From: Chloroflexota bacterium
Lineage (GTDB): Bacteria > Chloroflexota > Anaerolineae > Aggregatilineales > Phototrophicaceae
NCBI GenBank assembly: GCA_011523735.1
Contig: WTGB01000100.1
Location: 1-37,044 of the forward strand
DNA: 37,044 nt
Reading direction: 5' to 3'
In this document: positions 1 through 8,366 of the stretch, piece after piece
Numbering within the stretch: the stretch's first letter is position 1
Layout of the letters: each line of letters starts with the position of its first letter
Made by a program: the position numbers and the translations under genes
The notes under the pieces: generated by a model
Databases searched by the model: none
Seen by the model: the letters and a program-made list of their open reading frames with translations, nothing else
What the model was told of the DNA's origin: nothing

Positions 1-1
1 C

Positions 2-952
2 CTTCTCGCCCTCCTTTCCCCCGCGCACGCGCAGACTCTCCCCCCGCCAACGAATATCAGACTAAACCCCATCACTGGCGTCGCCACTTGGAATGCCGTC
101 TCCGGCGCGACTCTCTATCGCGTGCACGTTGAACTACCCGGCCCGTTAAATACCTATAGGCTCGCTTTTACCAACAGTCTGGATCTAAACGAAGCTGCTT
201 TCTGCTGTATAGTCGGCGTATCCTATCGCTTTCGAGTCCAGACTAGAAACAACAGTGGTGACGGCTCCTTTTCATCTTGGATTTCCTTCACCTATGGCGT
301 TGGGCCTCCTGTCGTCGAGTCTGCACCGCGCGAGCGAACGCCCACCCCGGTCCCACTGCCCATCCCCACCCAAGACCACTCGCAATTGCCCGCCGGCGCG
401 GAGGTGGACAGCGACAGCATTTGGATCTCCATGCGCGAAGTCTCAGGCGCTGCCATCGGCGATCCTTCCGTCCGGGCGGCCGCCATGTCCGCTATCGACA
501 TCTGGGCGCCCTTGGAACTGCAAGCGGAAGTCTGCTTTGCTGGCGACGGCTCCCTGCTTTTGCTGGACGCCGCCTACAGCCCGCGCGCTCTCGTTTGGAT
601 GGACAGCTACCGGCGAGCCGATGGCAAAGCCTGCGCCCAGCTTGACCGCAACGGAACGGTCGTGCTTATGCCCAGCCAGCCGCCAGCCACACCTGCGCCC
701 CAAGCGACCGCCACACCCAACCCGCACCTTATCGCCGAAAATCCCGATGAGGCAACGACACTCGCTGATTGCACGGTCAGCGCCCGCTATGTCCTCAATT
801 TCCGCGAGCGGCCCGCCGGACGCATCATGAGCGTCTATCTTGGCGCAACGCCAGCCATCGCCCGCACGGACAACTGGTTTCAGGTCGAGTACCTGGGCGA
901 GACAGGCTGGATCAGCGCGCACTATGTCACCACCGAAGGCGACTGCGACTAG
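2..952 (+). CDS. Secreted Fn3-like / bacterial SH3 domain protein (5' truncated)
   Basis: The reading frame is open to the window edge, so the start lies outside. The first visible residues (LLALLSPAHAQ) look like the end of a signal peptide with an A-x-A cleavage site, implying export. Next comes a region of about 90 residues beginning PPPTNIRLNPITGVATWNAV, typical of a fibronectin type III fold (a conserved W, then a Y-R-V strand). A Pro/Thr-rich linker, a middle domain ending in a hydrophobic Trp-containing strand, and a second Pro/Thr/Ala-rich linker follow. The last 60 residues (from ADCTVSARYVLNFRERP to GWISAHYV) match the bacterial SH3 family, often involved in cell-wall or ligand binding. 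No catalytic domain is visible. It is probably a cell-surface binding protein; the ligand is unknown. Confidence 0.75.
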   Translation, partial: LLALLSPAHAQTLPPPTNIRLNPITGVATWNAVSGATLYRVHVELPGPLNTYRLAFTNSLDLNEAAFCCIVGVSYRFRVQTRNNSGDGSFSSWISFTYGVGPPVVESAPRERTPTPVPLPIPTQDHSQLPAGAEVDSDSIWISMREVSGAAIGDPSVRAAAMSAIDIWAPLELQAEVCFAGDGSLLLLDAAYSPRALVWMDSYRRADGKACAQLDRNGTVVLMPSQPPATPAPQATATPNPHLIAENPDEATTLADCTVSARYVLNFRERPAGRIMSVYLGATPAIARTDNWFQVEYLGETGWISAHYVTTEGDCD

Positions 953-993
953 CGACTCCGGGTTTTGCTGGCGGGCCGGTAGCGGGCAAATCT

Positions 994-1020
994 TGTAGGG
1001 CGGCTTATCGGGTCGCCCGC
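994..1020. repeat. Palindromic intergenic repeat, copy 1 (imperfect)
   Basis: A TGTAGGG start is followed by arms that can form a 7-bp stem of the type GGGCG(A/G)C / GTCGCCC. It matches two better copies at 20511-20535 and 33183-33206. All three lie between genes. Confidence 0.6.
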
Positions 1021-1199
1021 TTGGCCTCCTGCCCATGTTCGCCGCCGCGATGGCGTTATTGAGCGTTTTCGTGGTGACGAATTCGCTGAGGTTGCGAGGG
1101 AGGCGGGCAGTTGTCAAGTAGTAACTCCTGCCTGGATTCTGCAGTGTAAAAACTCTGTTTGAATTCTATTAGTTAATGTACGGCGTTCAGATTCTATAG

Positions 1200-1205
1200 T
1201 ATAAT
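1200..1205 (+). promoter_or_regulatory. Candidate -10 box for the Argonaute-SIR2 operon
   Basis: A perfect TATAAT lies 68 nt before the Argonaute start, in AT-rich DNA. No good -35 box sits at 16-18 nt spacing, so the call rests on the -10 alone. Confidence 0.35.
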
Positions 1206-1273
1206 CCGTAGGCGTCACAGAACATTTGTAACACACTTGCATTGGTCTCAGCGAGGACGGGGTAATCTGATAG

Positions 1274-3208
1274 ATGAGGAAAAGGCAATCCGTCTCTCTT
1301 AATTTCTTTCCGCTAGACTGCCAAGAATTTGAGTTCACAGTATATCGTCGCCGTTACGAAGAGCATGAGAGGTCTGCATCGAATCCTGGTCTCTCGCGGT
1401 ATCGTCTTCCCGATGGGAGTCTAGATGACCACGGCAAACTCTTGTATTTTGACTACTGGGTTAGTTTCAATGAGCAAGCCGGATTGGAGCGCTATACGTG
1501 CTCACAATACACGAATAACTCGTTGACGTGTTCATATTTGTTCGAGCTTCTCAAGTCCAAGTGTGAAGCCACTCTTCACGAACCGAGAGATTACAGCGTA
1601 AGTACTAGGAAATTCAGATCTAGGAGAATCGAGTTTACTATTGAAATCACTCCAGGTGTGGGGAGACAGATCGTTTGGTTAGAGCCGTATTTCTTAAAGA
1701 CGAGACAATTGTACGGATTCTTGGTTGATTTCTCTTTTAACGAATTCAAGGAAAACACCGATACTCTTGCAGCGAAAAAATTATCCTTGAGCTTGAACAA
1801 AAGTGGAGGTAGCAACCGGGATTACTACTCAGACAGGTACGACAAAATCCGAGAATTTGTACGCAAATACCAGAGCAGAGTATTCGCTCTCACGGACAAC
1901 ATGTCCTTGGCTACGTTGTTTTCCAAAGTGGACGCGGACACTCTCGAAACGAAAAGGTATATCTTCTCAGGCGGTTCGAGCAAGGCTTCGCAATTCACCG
2001 GAATCCGAGATATTGGTCCGTTGCGGTCAGCAGAATCTGCTCACAAGATCTATTTTCTTTTCCAAGAAGCCGATCGACCGTTCTCATATGACTTGTATCG
2101 GGCATTGAGGGGAGATACATTTCCGCGGCGCTTCCCTGGGATGGGAAAGATGTTTGACTTCGCCTTCGATGGGACAAATGTAGGCGGCAAATCATTAGTC
2201 AATTTTAGCTATGAGAACGTTGCTACGGCGGTATCAGAGATTCTAGAAGATGCAAATGGCCGTATACCAATGCTTTTGATTGTGTCTCCGTTTGACAAGT
2301 TTAGCAACAGTCGAACGGATCGAGTGACGTATATGCAAATAAAGCACCACTGTCTATCGCAAGAGATTCCCTGTCAATTTGTTAGCATTCCCTTGATGCG
2401 AAAGAAGCGTCAATTTGAGTGGGCTATCTCCAGCATAGGCCTACAAGTATTTGCAAAAATGGGCGGTTGGCCGTGGCAAGTTCATCACAAGACGTCCAAG
2501 TGCCTAATTGTCGGAATAAGCCAGGCGCATGAACGCGTTGCCGGCGAAGTGAAAAAGTACTTCGCGTATTCTACGTTTACAGATTCCTCGGGAATCTATA
2601 AGGAGCTTAAGATTCTGAGTGACACGGACAATCACCAAGAATATATATACAATTTGAAGAGGAATTTGGCAGATGCCATAACTTACTACTATGCAGACTT
2701 TGATACGTTTGTGATTCATACTACGTTTGCAATTAGACGTTCTGAGTTGACAGCAATTACAGAAGTCATTTCGTCACTCGAAACCGACCAGGTAGCGCAA
2801 AAGACCTTTACAGTAATCAAGTTTAACGATGACACTAGATTTTTCGGTTATTCTGCTGACAACAACAGCATGGTTCCTTACGAAAGTACATATATACAGT
2901 TGTCCGGAACTGAGTACCTAATCTGGTTTGAAGGACTCCAGTACCAGAGTGAACGTGTTCCTGCAAACTTGGAAAGACCTGTTCACGTGAAATTCATCTA
3001 TCCAGACAGCGCCGTACCAAACGACGCATGTAAGGCCTATTTGCAAGATGCTCTAAATATATCCGGAGCGAACTGGCGAGGGTTCAATGCAAAATCGCTG
3101 CCAGTCTCCATATTCTATGCGTCGCTGGTAGCGCAGTTCTATAGAGACTGCAAGAAATACGGTCTGGAAGCGATTGACTTGGAAGCCATAACTCCTTGGT
3201 TTCTGTGA
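1274..3208 (+). CDS. Prokaryotic Argonaute, long-B-like, catalytically inactive, PAZ-less
   Basis: A 644-residue protein. MID (about 255-400) and PIWI (about 400-644) are recognisable. The first 250 residues are too short for complete N, L1, PAZ and L2 domains, so PAZ is probably missing. The MID 5'-phosphate pocket seems intact: Y353, K357, Q368 and K395 (in AKMGGWPW) have nearly the spacing of the Y-K-Q-K set of eukaryotic and long bacterial Argonautes. The PIWI active site looks dead: the first Asp of the DEDX tetrad is Ser416 (LIVGIS), and the usual IHxDG motif reads IHTTF (482-484). The C-terminal WRGF...SLPVSIFYASLVA block and a hydrophobic C-terminus are typical of the family. It is therefore probably a guide-binding sensor, not a slicer. 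The SIR2 gene follows 10 nt downstream. The gene is visibly AT-richer than its flanks, which suggests transfer. The start is the first ATG of the frame, with a weak ribosome site. Confidence 0.85.
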   Translation: MRKRQSVSLNFFPLDCQEFEFTVYRRRYEEHERSASNPGLSRYRLPDGSLDDHGKLLYFDYWVSFNEQAGLERYTCSQYTNNSLTCSYLFELLKSKCEATLHEPRDYSVSTRKFRSRRIEFTIEITPGVGRQIVWLEPYFLKTRQLYGFLVDFSFNEFKENTDTLAAKKLSLSLNKSGGSNRDYYSDRYDKIREFVRKYQSRVFALTDNMSLATLFSKVDADTLETKRYIFSGGSSKASQFTGIRDIGPLRSAESAHKIYFLFQEADRPFSYDLYRALRGDTFPRRFPGMGKMFDFAFDGTNVGGKSLVNFSYENVATAVSEILEDANGRIPMLLIVSPFDKFSNSRTDRVTYMQIKHHCLSQEIPCQFVSIPLMRKKRQFEWAISSIGLQVFAKMGGWPWQVHHKTSKCLIVGISQAHERVAGEVKKYFAYSTFTDSSGIYKELKILSDTDNHQEYIYNLKRNLADAITYYYADFDTFVIHTTFAIRRSELTAITEVISSLETDQVAQKTFTVIKFNDDTRFFGYSADNNSMVPYESTYIQLSGTEYLIWFEGLQYQSERVPANLERPVHVKFIYPDSAVPNDACKAYLQDALNISGANWRGFNAKSLPVSIFYASLVAQFYRDCKKYGLEAIDLEAITPWFL

Positions 3209-3218
3209 GAGATCAAGG

Positions 3219-4310
3219 ATGTCTGACTTCAAACATAATGATGTTATAGTTCTACTAGGTGCAGGTGCAAGCGTAGAGGCTGGCATTCCCCACTCTACCG
3301 AAATGATTCGTGAGATAGAAGAGAGTATTCGAAAAGGTGACCGCGGATGGTCGAAATTTGAATCACTTTACCACTATGTTCGGAGCGCGATTTACTATGC
3401 GGAAGGCATACATGGTATTTTCAACGAAGACGTAAGCTATAACATTGAGAAGCTCGTCAATATCCTAAATGAAATCAGTAAACGAAATCAGCACGCGCTC
3501 TATCCCTTTGTAGGTGCCTGGAATCCGGCTCTGGTCGAAGTAGCTGGAACCGAATTCTCTCTCGTAGAACAGTTCCGCCAAGCAATTTTGGAAATCCTCA
3601 TCAAAGAATGGCTGACTGTAACGAACTACGAGATGAAGGCCAGTTACTTTGAAGGGTTGCTAGATCTGCAAAAGTCATTAAAGCATCCATTGCGTGTGTT
3701 TACGTTGAATTATGACCTTTGTCTTGAAAAGTGTGCAAAACGAAGCCAGCGGATTCTAGAGTTAGGCTTTGATGAATGTCGAAAATGGGACTGGAGGCTA
3801 TTTGACCATAATCCGGAGGATCCTAAGGACATTTATCTCTATAAGCTGCACGGATCGACGGACTGGACTTACGAAAATGACCATCTGACCTATTACGATG
3901 ATATAGGCTTAATCAATCAACACGCAATAATTTTTGGAACGTACCAAAAACTTGAATATCGCGATCCATTTCTCTTTCTTACGTACGAATTTCGAAGGTG
4001 GACCTTAGAATCGCGGATAATTGTTGTCATAGGATACGGTTTCGCTGATGAGCACATAAACATGATTATCCGACAGGCATTAGCAGATAAACCGGATCGA
4101 ACTCTTGTGGCAGTCGGACCTTCATCTGGAATATCTGAAACCAGCGACAGAGTTAAGGAAATCGCAACTGCGGTTGACTATTCGAATACCGATCAGATCA
4201 AGGTATCTCTTTCAAACGCGTCAAAATTTATGTCGGACTATAATCACAAAGATAAGCTGAAGTCCTTCTTGCCACCTGAAGATCTCTCTCTATTTGAGGA
4301 TATCGATTAG
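3219..4310 (+). CDS. SIR2-family NAD-binding effector paired with Argonaute
   Basis: A 363-residue single-domain SIR2-like protein. Visible landmarks are the nucleotide-binding loop LLGAGASVEAGIP (12-24), FTLNYD (161-166, with the conserved N-Y-D), KLHGSTDW (209-216, with the catalytic-type H211) and VIGYGFADEHIN (270-281). Defence SIR2 domains with these motifs usually hydrolyse NAD and trigger abortive infection. No APAZ domain follows, unlike the SIR2-APAZ proteins of short Argonaute (SPARSA-type) systems. Here the N/L-like region belongs to the Argonaute, as in long-B Argonautes with separate SIR2 effectors. It starts 10 nt after the Argonaute stop and shares its low GC content, so the two are probably cotranscribed and cotransferred. 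NAD hydrolysis is inferred from the family. Confidence 0.88.
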   Translation: MSDFKHNDVIVLLGAGASVEAGIPHSTEMIREIEESIRKGDRGWSKFESLYHYVRSAIYYAEGIHGIFNEDVSYNIEKLVNILNEISKRNQHALYPFVGAWNPALVEVAGTEFSLVEQFRQAILEILIKEWLTVTNYEMKASYFEGLLDLQKSLKHPLRVFTLNYDLCLEKCAKRSQRILELGFDECRKWDWRLFDHNPEDPKDIYLYKLHGSTDWTYENDHLTYYDDIGLINQHAIIFGTYQKLEYRDPFLFLTYEFRRWTLESRIIVVIGYGFADEHINMIIRQALADKPDRTLVAVGPSSGISETSDRVKEIATAVDYSNTDQIKVSLSNASKFMSDYNHKDKLKSFLPPEDLSLFEDID

Positions 4311-4395
4311 CCGCAGCTTTACGTTTCCCTGCTCCTGAACCCGCTGCTTAACAACCCCATATCCCAGCCCGTTTCCGTAACTTCCAATACCTTAT

Positions 4396-4422
4396 TGGAC
4401 AAAAAATATTTCCCTTTACAAT
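4396..4422 (+). promoter_or_regulatory. Candidate sigma-70 promoter for the sulfatase gene
   Basis: TGGACA (4396-4401) and TACAAT (4417-4422) each match 5 of 6 consensus bases, with a slightly short 15-nt spacer. This would give a 5' leader of about 100 nt. Confidence 0.4.
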
Positions 4423-4529
4423 AGAATCCTCCAACAAAACGCGGGCAACCCCCCGACCACATCGCCGCCGCGAAATCAATCACGGGCGCTTTTGCTGGAG
4501 TATCGGACAAGCCTGATTAAGGAGCATGC

Positions 4530-5918
4530 ATGCCTGACCGACCGAACATCGTATTATTCCTCACTGACGACCACGGCGCCTGGGCGAATGGCTGCTACGG
4601 CAATCAGGAAGTGCATACGCCGACGCTGGATGCCCTGGCTGCGACTGGCGTCCGCTTCCGCCATGCCTATACCCCAACCCCCGTCTGTTCGCCCGCGCGC
4701 GCCTGCTTGCTCACCGGCAAGACCGCTTCCCAGGTGGGCATACACGATTGGTTGCAGGAAGCCATCCCCGAAGTCGGACAGCGCGATTGGCTGGGCGCTA
4801 CGCAGACAGTATTCGACTACCTCTCCGAAGCCGGCTATCACACCGGCTTGAGCGGCAAGTGGCATTTGGGACAATCTCATCGGCCGCCGCGCGGCGCTGA
4901 TTACTATTTTGGCTTGCCCGGCTGGCAGGGCGCGCACAACGGTCCTTATACCTATGTCCGCAACGGCGACATGATCGAGCTGGACGGCAACAAGTCGCGC
5001 CTCATAACTGACCACGCGATTGAATTTCTGGATGCCGTCCCGGCCGATACGCCCTTCTTCCTCAACATCGGCTATATCGCCACCCACTCGCCCTATGTCC
5101 AGAGCGCGCACGATCCGCGGCAGACCGCCCGCTATCAAGATTGCGCCTTCGCCGAGATTCCGCCTTATGAGCCGCATCCCTGGGTCAAGAACGAAGGCGG
5201 CGCCAATGCCCTGAGCCAGAGTGACCTGCGCGATCGCTACATCGGCTACTACGCCGCCGCGACCGAGATCGACGACAACATCGCCCGCGTCATCGGCGCG
5301 CTAAAGGTCCGCAACCTGCTCGAGGACACGATCATCATCTATACCTCCGATCACGGCTGCGCCATCGGGCATCAGGGGTTTTTTGGCAAGGGCAACAGTA
5401 CGCGCCCCTTGAATATGTACGAGGTTTCGCTGGCTGTCCCGCTGATCGTTTCCGGCGCCGGCATCGAGACGCGGACGCTCGACCAGTTCGTCGACCATTG
5501 CGATACATTTCATACGATTTGCCAACTGGCCCGTGCGGATTTACCGCCCGCTGCCTACGCCGGCGCCTCCTATGCCGACCTGTTGCGGGGCGGAGACATA
5601 CCCTGGGACAATACGCGTTTCGGCGAATATGGCGACCTGCGCATGATCCGCGACGAGCGCTGGAAGCTGATTCTGCGCTACCCTGATGGACCTCACGAGT
5701 TATTTGATTTGCGCGAAGACCCGTCCGAGTCCATCAACTGTTACGCGCAGCGCCCCGAAGTTGTCACAAGATACAAGGCGCGGCTGGACGCCTTTTATGC
5801 CAAGCATGAGGTGGAGGCGCTGTCCGGCTTGCGGGTCAAGCAGCAGCCACTGCACAATGACGGCAACGAAGCCTGGCGCGACGGCCGGCGCGAAGCTCGC
5901 GGCTTGCAAGTCTATTGA
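4530..5918 (+). CDS. Sulfatase (alkaline-phosphatase superfamily, Cys-type)
   Basis: A 462-residue type I sulfatase that would hydrolyse a sulfate ester; the substrate cannot be told. TDDH (12-15) gives the metal-binding aspartates. CSPAR (53-57) fits the C-x-P-x-R signature whose Cys53 is converted to formylglycine. SGKWHLG (108-114) provides the Lys/His pair and YTSDHG (271-276) the second metal site. No signal peptide is seen, so it is probably cytoplasmic, or exported without a classical signal. The start is supported by AAGGAG (4519-4524) 5 nt before the ATG. A Cys-type sulfatase needs a maturase, and a candidate anaerobic maturase lies at 17233-18531. The gene is convergent with the next one and overlaps its end by 7 bp. 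GC content is typical of the host, unlike the Argonaute island before it. Confidence 0.9.
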   Translation: MPDRPNIVLFLTDDHGAWANGCYGNQEVHTPTLDALAATGVRFRHAYTPTPVCSPARACLLTGKTASQVGIHDWLQEAIPEVGQRDWLGATQTVFDYLSEAGYHTGLSGKWHLGQSHRPPRGADYYFGLPGWQGAHNGPYTYVRNGDMIELDGNKSRLITDHAIEFLDAVPADTPFFLNIGYIATHSPYVQSAHDPRQTARYQDCAFAEIPPYEPHPWVKNEGGANALSQSDLRDRYIGYYAAATEIDDNIARVIGALKVRNLLEDTIIIYTSDHGCAIGHQGFFGKGNSTRPLNMYEVSLAVPLIVSGAGIETRTLDQFVDHCDTFHTICQLARADLPPAAYAGASYADLLRGGDIPWDNTRFGEYGDLRMIRDERWKLILRYPDGPHELFDLREDPSESINCYAQRPEVVTRYKARLDAFYAKHEVEALSGLRVKQQPLHNDGNEAWRDGRREARGLQVY

Positions 5919-8170
5919 GGACGTTCCAGGGATACCCCCAGCGAGATCGCGTCATCAAAGCCGAACTTCTCCAAAGTGACGACGACCCGCCCGCTCATCG
6001 GCATGACGAAAGCCAGCGGCAACTCATCCGGCACGCCCATGGTGCTGTAAGCCATCACCTCCATGCCTTCCACCGTCGCCGTGACATAGAGATCTTCGAC
6101 ATCGCCGCTCAGCTTATCCAGATTGAGAATGAGGTATTCGTCTTCTTCCGCCTCAAAGATGACCAGGTCGCGAATGGCTTTGTCGTTCAGGGTGATCACG
6201 GTTTCCCCGTCTTCCAGCGCGTGAACTGGATTGCGCTGGATGCTAAGCGTGCCTTGCCCGTTCACGCCGCTATCGAAGCTGGATACCGCCAGAACATAGG
6301 TCGCCGCCTGGTCAAAGATCAGGTTGCTAAGCTCAGCATCGAAGCCCGCGCCGCTATCATCATCGAAAGCGAATTCACCGCCATCGGGTCTGACCACTTG
6401 CAGCACGGTGTCGAGCCTGCCGCCGCTGTCCAGCGTCACGGTGAGGCTGTCGCCAGTCTCCACCGGGAGCGAGAAGTACTGTGCTGGCGAATCGGCATCC
6501 AGCGAGAAGGGCAGGGCGGCATCAAAGGCGATTGGCGCCAAGCTCACTTCGGCGATCGTAATGACAAAATCCCCATCGATCGCGCCCTGCGCCATCATGA
6601 GCGGCTTGGCCGAAATCACGAGCGTGTACCGCCCCGAATAGGGCAAAGCCAGCGGACCGATAATCGCGTCTTTCTGGCCCCGGCTGTCATCGTTGAATGC
6701 GATCTCGAAGTCATCGCGATCGATCAAAGCCAGCGCCGGATCAAAGTCCGCCGAGGCAGCGCTAATCAGCACGGTCTTGCCCGCCTCGCCCTCGAAATCA
6801 AATTCGGCGCCGCCATCGACCAGGCGGCTCTCGATGACATCCGTATCGTCAATGGTCGTCGCGGCAAATTCGACCGCCGCCGCCGCTGCGGCGGTCAAGA
6901 CGACCGAAGGCTGGTTGCCCGCCTCGCGCAAAATAGTGATGATATAATCGCCGGTTCTGTCTTCCGCGTCGGTCACTAATTCAATGCTGACAGCGCCGTT
7001 TGCGTCAGCCGTCTTCTCTGTGCGATAGACAGATTCGCCGGCGAACATGACATCAATTGTGATTGTCTCACGCGCGCTCAAGCCGCTGACTCTGACGAGG
7101 TGGCTTGAGCCGATTGGCGCCGCCTGGGGCTCAATGGAAGCGCTGGCTTCGCTCACGGCGTCGATGCTGTCGGCTGGCTCGGGTTCTTCCATCGGCGCGT
7201 CGATAGTCGCCTGCGTCTCGTCTTCAATTTTGTCAACTGCAAGTGTGGCGCTGGCAAGTTTTTCCGCATCGACGAAGATATCGATGGTGTATGCGCCTTC
7301 GACCAGGTCTTCGGTCCTGCTGAAGGTCAAGGTCACATCGCCCTCGCTTGACGCCCGCGCCAAGGTCGTATCGATCAATACACCCTCTGCCGAAGTGATC
7401 TGGGCGGTGACGCTGTCGAAGGCGGCCAAACCGCTCACGACGATGTCAACGGATTGTCCGGCTTGAATTGTCGCCGGCTGCAGCTCGACTTGGGCAGCGC
7501 GCTCCGCCGGCGCCTCAATGATGAATTCACCCCCAGCGATCAACAGGCCTTCTTCATCGTAGACCGCAATCACATGGTGCCCGGGCGCATCGCCCTCTTC
7601 CGCGAAGATGTCGATCTCGATCAAGCCCGCATTATCGCTCGTATGAACGCGGCGATAAACGACCTGCGAAGTTTCCCTCGCCGTGATCTCCAGCCTGTAC
7701 TTGGTCTGCGCTTCCAGGTCGCTAATGCGTATCGTTTGCGCTTGGCCGAAGGGGACTGTTTCCGGCGTCACCTTCACATCGCCGCGGAAGTCGCGTCCTG
7801 CTTGCGAATTGCCCTCTTCCGCTGCGGTCAACTCGAAATCGGCGCTGGCGAGAATCGCGCCTTCGCTGAGGACCTGCAAGGTATAGATGCCCGGCGCATC
7901 GCCTTCCGTACTGCCAATGGGATAGTCGATCCGCCCGTCAGCATCGCTGGTTTCGTCGCTGCCGAAAACGATATCGTCCTCGAACAGGATCTCGATGGTG
8001 TAGGGGCTTTCGGGCGGCAATCCGCTGATCGTAATATCGAAGATCGCCTGCTCCACGACGCCGGCTTCAGGCTTTATAGTCACCGTGGGCGCGTCCTGCG
8101 CCTGGACGGGGAGGGCGAGCAGAAGCAGAAAGCAGCCGGGGAGAATGAGTCGCGCAAATGGAAAACGCAT
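5912..8170 (-). CDS. Secreted multi-domain protein: four Ig-like repeats plus two PPC-type domains
   Basis: 752 residues. A signal peptide (1-24, hydrophobic LILPGCFLLLLALPVQA) precedes about four beta-rich repeats of 85-95 residues (roughly 26-118, 128-222, 224-315, 345-430). Each has the pattern P-x-x-I/V-x-V-S-G-L near its start and a G-x-Y/H-x-I-x-V/I strand near its end. Two domains like bacterial pre-peptidase C-terminal (PPC) domains follow (about 435-545 and 550-650), marked by LxxxD and FNDDS / FDDDSG calcium-type turns. A C-terminal beta domain of about 100 residues has no clear relatives. The repeats are separated by an acidic Glu/Pro/Ala-rich linker near 316-345. No catalytic residues are seen. 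It is likely a surface-exposed adhesive or scaffold protein. AAGGA lies 7 nt before the ATG. The protein is very acidic. Confidence 0.8.
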   Translation of the reverse strand: MRFPFARLILPGCFLLLLALPVQAQDAPTVTIKPEAGVVEQAIFDITISGLPPESPYTIEILFEDDIVFGSDETSDADGRIDYPIGSTEGDAPGIYTLQVLSEGAILASADFELTAAEEGNSQAGRDFRGDVKVTPETVPFGQAQTIRISDLEAQTKYRLEITARETSQVVYRRVHTSDNAGLIEIDIFAEEGDAPGHHVIAVYDEEGLLIAGGEFIIEAPAERAAQVELQPATIQAGQSVDIVVSGLAAFDSVTAQITSAEGVLIDTTLARASSEGDVTLTFSRTEDLVEGAYTIDIFVDAEKLASATLAVDKIEDETQATIDAPMEEPEPADSIDAVSEASASIEPQAAPIGSSHLVRVSGLSARETITIDVMFAGESVYRTEKTADANGAVSIELVTDAEDRTGDYIITILREAGNQPSVVLTAAAAAAVEFAATTIDDTDVIESRLVDGGAEFDFEGEAGKTVLISAASADFDPALALIDRDDFEIAFNDDSRGQKDAIIGPLALPYSGRYTLVISAKPLMMAQGAIDGDFVITIAEVSLAPIAFDAALPFSLDADSPAQYFSLPVETGDSLTVTLDSGGRLDTVLQVVRPDGGEFAFDDDSGAGFDAELSNLIFDQAATYVLAVSSFDSGVNGQGTLSIQRNPVHALEDGETVITLNDKAIRDLVIFEAEEDEYLILNLDKLSGDVEDLYVTATVEGMEVMAYSTMGVPDELPLAFVMPMSGRVVVTLEKFGFDDAISLGVSLERPQ

Positions 8171-8242
8171 ACCGCCATCCTTTGCTTGATAGCTGAACTA
8201 CCAAATCAACGCCGCTGCCATTCTAACCAGCGGCTCATCACA

Positions 8243-8248
8243 AGTATA
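8243..8248 (-). promoter_or_regulatory. Candidate -10 box for the secreted Ig/PPC gene
   Basis: TATACT read on the minus strand, about 70 nt upstream of the start at 8170. No clear -35 partner. Confidence 0.25.
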
Positions 8249-8354
8249 GGGCAAGGGCGGCAGCGCCACGCTGCGCCATGTGGGGATTTTACAAAGCCTT
8301 TACCGGTTTTGCTCCAATCGCGGTCGCCCGTTCCCGAACGGCAACTGGACGCAG

Positions 8355-8360
8355 TATAAT
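8355..8360 (+). promoter_or_regulatory. -10 box giving a probable leaderless holB transcript
   Basis: A perfect TATAAT is followed by only 6 nt before the ATG at 8367. Initiation at the usual distance would fall on the A of the start codon, and there is no Shine-Dalgarno sequence between them. Confidence 0.55.
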
Positions 8361-8366
8361 GCGCGC

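Larger units (their letters stand above)
953..1273. other. 321-bp gene-free stretch before the Argonaute gene
   Basis: No convincing gene is seen here. The left part is GC-rich and carries one copy of a palindromic repeat (994-1020). From about 1120 the base composition shifts visibly toward A+T, matching the two genes downstream. The left edge of the horizontally acquired island is therefore probably close to 1120. A candidate -10 box lies at 1200-1205. Confidence 0.6.

Noticed and set aside
443..1117. A 224-codon minus-strand frame opposite the Fn3/SH3 gene
   Set aside because: The plus-strand frame has recognisable secreted domains. The antisense frame looks like a GC-rich shadow.
5915..6979. 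A 354-codon plus-strand frame opposite the Ig/PPC gene, and another at 7454-8359
   Set aside because: The minus-strand frame has a signal peptide and repeated domains. The antisense frames are His/Arg/Gln-rich and match nothing.
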